In this document: positions 60,826 to 64,000 of the stretch, in pieces
Layout of the letters: the number at the start of each line of letters is the position of its first letter
Position numbering within the stretch: the stretch's first letter is position 1
Source of the DNA: JBEVOS01 sp044226655
GTDB lineage: Bacteria > Pseudomonadota > Alphaproteobacteria > Caulobacterales > Aquidulcibacteraceae
NCBI GenBank assembly: GCA_044226655.1
Contig: JBGAGO010000001.1
Location: 992,001 to 1,056,000, forward strand
DNA: 64,000 nt
Reading direction: 5' to 3'
Notes under the pieces: generated by a model
Told to the model about the DNA's origin: nothing
The model's database searches: none
What the model saw: only the letters and a program-made list of their open reading frames with translations
Translations under genes and position numbers: made by a program

Positions 60826-62049
60826 TCACCAAGTCTCCCCAAGCCGCGTAAGTTGCTCGCGGGCGTTCGGATTTCCCTGCGCTGCCGACAATCTGTACAA
60901 GCGAATGGCTTCTTCGAGGTTCGGCCTGAGACCGCCTTCGCCGCGCTCATATAAAAAGCCAAGCCGCATCTGCCCCCACGCATCGCCTTGATCGGTTGCG
61001 CGCCGCAACAAGCGCAAGCCTTCTTGAGGGTCCCTTTGCAGGTTCTGCATTCCGTAGACGAGCCACATTCCGAGCTCCGCTTGAGCTGGTGCGAAGTCTT
61101 GCGCCGCGGAACGGCGTACAAATCCGATATAGTCTTCGCTCGTCGTTGTGAGGCCACACACGACTACCAAGAACTGCGCCCGCCTATCGCCTTCGCGCGC
61201 GAGCGCCCAAAGGTTGGCGTCCGACAAAGCATCGCCCATTTGTACGCGAATCGCCGGCCAATTGCCCTGGCCCCATTGGGCGCGTGTAATGCGCCCGAGC
61301 GCGGCGCGGGCGGCGGCATAGCGGTCCGGGGGAGGCTGCGAAGAAGCGGCGGTTTGTTCGCGCGCCAGCGTCGCCGTGGCGGCGGGAGCTGTCTCGGGCG
61401 GCCCAGCTTGCTTCAGGGTTTCAGCGCGGGGCGGTGCGAGTTCCGCTCGCTTCGTGAGAATACCTGCACCAGAAAGCCAAAGCGCCACGACGAAAGAGGC
61501 CGCCAATGCGGCAGCGACCAGGAGCGCCGGAGCTACCCAATTTCCGCCGGTTCGTGCGCCGCCAATCGCACCGTCGGATTCTGTCCTCACGCGCAGCGCC
61601 GACGCGAGGCGCGCCACATCGTCGTGAAAATCCGGGTCGCGGCGAATTGTTGCGGCGTGGCGCCCGAGCAAGGGGCGGAGCGCCTCTGGCAATTGCTCGG
61701 GGCGCGGCAGCATGGCGTTGTTCACGAGCACAGGAACCACATCGACGCCGGGCGCTGCGAGCGCAATCTCGATTTCGATGCGGACCCAATCGTTCGGGTC
61801 TTCGAGACGTCGGCGACCGCTCTCGTCCCGAGCCTCGGCCCATCCCGGCCCCATCAAAATCAAAGCCGCGCGGCACTTTGGCAGGATATCTCTAATGTGT
61901 GCGCCGAAATCCGCTCCGGGACGCAGATTGTCGACGTCCTTGAAGATGCGATTGCGCCCGAAGCGTAGCACAAGCGCGTCGTAAAGACGTCCCGCTACGT
62001 CAGCCGTGTCGTCGCGCCGATACCCAATGAAGATCGAATCCCGCGCCAT
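60826..62049 (-). CDS. TIR-domain membrane protein with Sel1-like repeats
   Basis: This 407-residue protein has a cytosolic TIR domain (about 1-150) with IFIGYRRDDTADVAGRLYDAL, RIFKDVDNLRPGADF and DWVRIEIEIAL, where a Glu (E92 or E94) is the expected NADase residue. One membrane helix (about 172-194) and a proline-rich linker (205-240) follow. The last 120 residues hold Sel1/TPR-like repeats (FAPAQAELGMWLVYG, WGQMRLGFLYERGEGG, AIRLYRLSAAQGN) that would sit on the other side of the membrane. ATG at 62049 is chosen; ATG at 62067 adds six residues. A sensor-effector role is inference from architecture. Confidence 0.85.
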   Translation of the reverse strand: MARDSIFIGYRRDDTADVAGRLYDALVLRFGRNRIFKDVDNLRPGADFGAHIRDILPKCRAALILMGPGWAEARDESGRRRLEDPNDWVRIEIEIALAAPGVDVVPVLVNNAMLPRPEQLPEALRPLLGRHAATIRRDPDFHDDVARLASALRVRTESDGAIGGARTGGNWVAPALLVAAALAASFVVALWLSGAGILTKRAELAPPRAETLKQAGPPETAPAATATLAREQTAASSQPPPDRYAAARAALGRITRAQWGQGNWPAIRVQMGDALSDANLWALAREGDRRAQFLVVVCGLTTTSEDYIGFVRRSAAQDFAPAQAELGMWLVYGMQNLQRDPQEGLRLLRRATDQGDAWGQMRLGFLYERGEGGLRPNLEEAIRLYRLSAAQGNPNAREQLTRLGETW

Positions 62050-62109
62050 GCCCCATCCAATGCCCACCCGCAGACGAGGCCCAGCGATAGGGGGAGATCG
62101 TCCGGTCCG

Positions 62110-62604
62110 CTACCGCGCCGGCGCGAACTGGTGGATCAAATTCAGCGGCGTGGCCGTCGTGCGCTTCGGGGCGCGCATGACGATGCGGGATTGGACGTTG
62201 GCGACGAGGCCGAGCGCGAGGATGTGGTCGCGCAGGAAATCGTCATAGGCGTGCATGTCGGTGGTGATGACGCGCAGCATGTAATCGACATCGCCCGTCA
62301 CGGTGCAGCAATCGACGACCTCGGGAAATTTCATCACCGCCGCTTCGAACTTTTCGAGGTTCTCACGCGTCGGCAGCTGCAGCTTCACGCCGACGATGAC
62401 CTCGAAATTGAGGCCGAGCCGTTCGCGGTCGAGCAGCACGACCTGGCCGACGATGACGCCGTTCTTTTTCAGCCGCTCGATGCGGCGCCAGCACGGCGAA
62501 GAGGACAAACCGACCCTTTCGGCCACTTCCGCGATGGAAAGGCTTGCATCCTTCTGCAGCAGGTCCAAAATCTGGGCGTCGATGGCGTCGAGCGCTTCGG
62601 TCAC
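62110..62604 (-). CDS. Lrp/AsnC family transcriptional regulator
   Basis: This 164-residue regulator has the AsnC helix-turn-helix (DAQILDLLQKDASLSIAEVAERVGLSSSPCWRRIERLKKNGVI) and a RAM ligand domain (VVDCCTVTGDVDYMLRVITTDMHAYDDFL). Such proteins sense amino acids. It is divergent from the indolepyruvate oxidoreductase gene with palindromic sites between, so it probably regulates aromatic amino acid breakdown in response to the amino acid. Confidence 0.92.
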   Translation of the reverse strand: MTEALDAIDAQILDLLQKDASLSIAEVAERVGLSSSPCWRRIERLKKNGVIVGQVVLLDRERLGLNFEVIVGVKLQLPTRENLEKFEAAVMKFPEVVDCCTVTGDVDYMLRVITTDMHAYDDFLRDHILALGLVANVQSRIVMRAPKRTTATPLNLIHQFAPAR

Positions 62605-62676
62605 TTTTGCCTCCCCCGCGCCTAGTTTGACGCAGAAATTACCCTATATCCTGGCGGAGTGTAGGAAAAAAGACAA

Positions 62677-62709
62677 GCAATTGCAGGCGAATTGCGCAAG
62701 AATTTTTGC
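62677..62709. promoter_or_regulatory. Candidate Lrp/AsnC binding region
   Basis: GCAATTGC (62677-62684) and TTGCGCAA (62692-62699) are perfect 8-bp palindromes 15 bases apart. They are followed by GCAAGAATTTTTGC (62696-62709), which is palindromic in 6 of 7 pairs with an A/T centre, the style of Lrp-family sites. The cluster lies between the divergent regulator and oxidoreductase genes, 33 bases before the latter start. Confidence 0.45.
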
Positions 62710-62741
62710 TTCTAACTGGTGTGGGCGCATAGGGAGACGTC

Positions 62742-64000
62742 ATGAGCCGCAGGCTCGTCACGCTGGACGATAAATATACGCTCGAAACCGGCCCGGTCTT
62801 TCTGACGGGCGTGCAAGCGCTGGTGCGGCTGCCGCTGGATCAAAAGCGGCTCGACAAGCGCGCCGGCCTCAACACGGCAGGCTTCATTTCCGGCTATCGC
62901 GGCTCGCCGCTCGGCGGCTACGACCAGCAGCTTGAGCGCGCCAAAAAATATCTCGACGCGCACGACGTCCATTTCTGGGAAGGCCTCAACGAGGATTTGG
63001 GCGCCACGGCCGTCTGGGGCGCGCAGCAGATCGGCGTCTATCCCGGCGCGAAATTCGAAGGCGTGTTCGGCCTCTGGTACGGCAAGGCGCCCGGCGTGGA
63101 CCGCACGGGCGATGTGTTCAAGCACGCCAATTTCGCCGGCGCGGCCGAGAAGGGCGGCGTGCTCGCCGTCGCGGGCGATGACCATATGTGCAAGAGCTCG
63201 ACTTTGCCGTCGCAGAGCGAGTTCGCGTTCATCGACGCGGAAATGCCGGTGCTCAATCCGGCCAGCGTGCAGGACGTGCTCGATCTCGGCCTCTTCGGCT
63301 GGGCCTTGTCGCGCTATTGCGGCGCGTGGGTGGGCCTCATCGCGCTGGCCGACACGATGGATTCCGGCGCCGTGATCGAGGTCGGCCTCGACAGGCATCA
63401 TTTCATTCTGCCGCCGGATTTCGATCGCGGCGTGAGCGGCGTGTCGCTGCGCGGCCACGATCAGCCGCTCGACAAGGAAGCGCGGCTGCGCGGTTTGAAG
63501 CTGCCGGCGGCGCGCGCCTTCGTGCGCGCCAACAAGCTCGACCGCGTCGTGCTCGAAAGCGCCGCGCCGCGGCTTGGCATTGTCGCGACCGGCCAGGCGG
63601 TGCGCGACGTGATGGAGGCGCTGGAAGCGCTCGGCCTTTCGCCGCGCGACGCGGCGGCCGCCGGGATCAGCGTCTACAAGGTCGGCATGCCCTGGCCGCT
63701 TGAGCCGCAGGGCGTGAAGGAGTTCGTGCGGGGCCTCGAAACCGCGCTGGTGGTCGAACACAAGCGCCCGCTAATGGAGCCGCAGCTTCGCGACATTCTT
63801 TACGATGAGCCGCAGCGCCCGCGCGTGATCGGCAAGCGCGACGAGCAGGGCGAACGGCTGCTGTCGGATATCGGCGCGCTGACGATCCCGGAAATCGCCA
63901 AGGCGATCTTTGATCGCCTGCCGCAAGAGGCGCGCACCGAGAAGGCCAACGCCTATTTCGCGCGCGTCGGCGCCAGCCTGCAGCGCGCGAAGACGCTGGA
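62742..64000 (+). CDS. Indolepyruvate ferredoxin oxidoreductase, fused alpha-beta type (5' part)
   Basis: The frame opens at ATG 62742 (AGGGAGA upstream) and stays open to the window edge, 419 codons. The product starts MSRRLVTLDDKYTLETGPVF, then LNTAGFISGYRGSPLGGYD, FWEGLNEDLGATAVWG and AEKGGVLAVAGDDHMCKSS. These are the pyrimidine and TPP-binding regions of the large single-chain enzyme found in aerobic proteobacteria. It oxidatively decarboxylates aryl pyruvates (indole-, phenyl-, hydroxyphenylpyruvate) to aryl-acetyl-CoA. The ferredoxin-linked and gamma parts lie beyond the window. Confidence 0.92.
   Translation, partial: MSRRLVTLDDKYTLETGPVFLTGVQALVRLPLDQKRLDKRAGLNTAGFISGYRGSPLGGYDQQLERAKKYLDAHDVHFWEGLNEDLGATAVWGAQQIGVYPGAKFEGVFGLWYGKAPGVDRTGDVFKHANFAGAAEKGGVLAVAGDDHMCKSSTLPSQSEFAFIDAEMPVLNPASVQDVLDLGLFGWALSRYCGAWVGLIALADTMDSGAVIEVGLDRHHFILPPDFDRGVSGVSLRGHDQPLDKEARLRGLKLPAARAFVRANKLDRVVLESAAPRLGIVATGQAVRDVMEALEALGLSPRDAAAAGISVYKVGMPWPLEPQGVKEFVRGLETALVVEHKRPLMEPQLRDILYDEPQRPRVIGKRDEQGERLLSDIGALTIPEIAKAIFDRLPQEARTEKANAYFARVGASLQRAKTL

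Overview
The window is a compact, GC-rich stretch of bacterial chromosome that reads as an alphaproteobacterium, most like the Caulobacterales/Hyphomonadaceae. The gene order lptC-lptA-lptB-rpoN-hpf-ptsN, the plsY-dprA-topA-rnr block, and the glmS-linked gnnA/gnnB-type genes for a 2,3-diaminoglucose lipid A all point that way. This placement is inference from synteny; there is no rRNA to confirm it. I see no tRNA, rRNA, CRISPR array, insertion sequence or prophage, and no stretch over 300 bases without a gene.

Layout. 1-5210: a divergent promoter with a 16-bp perfect palindrome, a PhoD-like phosphoesterase with a small paralogue of its own C-terminal domain, a nitronate monooxygenase-type enzyme and a membrane protein. 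5273-12499: aromatic amino acid catabolism. phhA lies behind a hairpin that buries its start codon. A six-gene overlapping operon follows on the other strand (hpd, VOC protein, nucleotidyltransferase, maiA, FAH-family hydrolase, marR). 12615-15715: an ACAD10/11-like set (APH-type kinase, DUF6285, acyl-CoA dehydrogenase), then DUF1428. 15724-19219: an MprF-like membrane protein, a DegP-type protease and an unannotated 33-codon gene with its own ribosome binding site and terminator.

19309-40946 is dominated by sugar and envelope precursor genes: a GT2 glycosyltransferase, a nucleoside-diphosphate-sugar epimerase, an FAD-oxidoreductase fused to a HAD phosphatase, glmS-gnnA-gnnB divergent from glmM, pgi, galE, ugd, a phosphomannomutase/phosphoglucomutase and gpmA. 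Mixed in are coaA, a serine hydrolase, an EF-hand protein, a ClpP-like lipoprotein, a deaminase-only RibD relative and a 2-oxoglutarate oxygenase gene broken by an in-frame TAA. 40960-54153 holds housekeeping genes: rnr, topA, dprA, plsY, ptsN, hpf, rpoN, lptB, lptA and lptC, with a VapBC module and an orphan membrane gene set into the normally tight rpoN-hpf junction.

54300-64000: a molybdopterin-fold secreted protein, a MarR regulator divergent from two tandem hotdog thioesterases and a thiolase, DUF2332, DUF3754, a secreted C13 (caspase-like) peptidase tail-to-tail with a TIR-TM-Sel1 protein, and an Lrp/AsnC regulator divergent from an indolepyruvate ferredoxin oxidoreductase that runs off the end. 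The aryl-pyruvate oxidoreductase and the phhA/hpd operon bracket the window as two routes for aromatic amino acids; no hmgA is present here.
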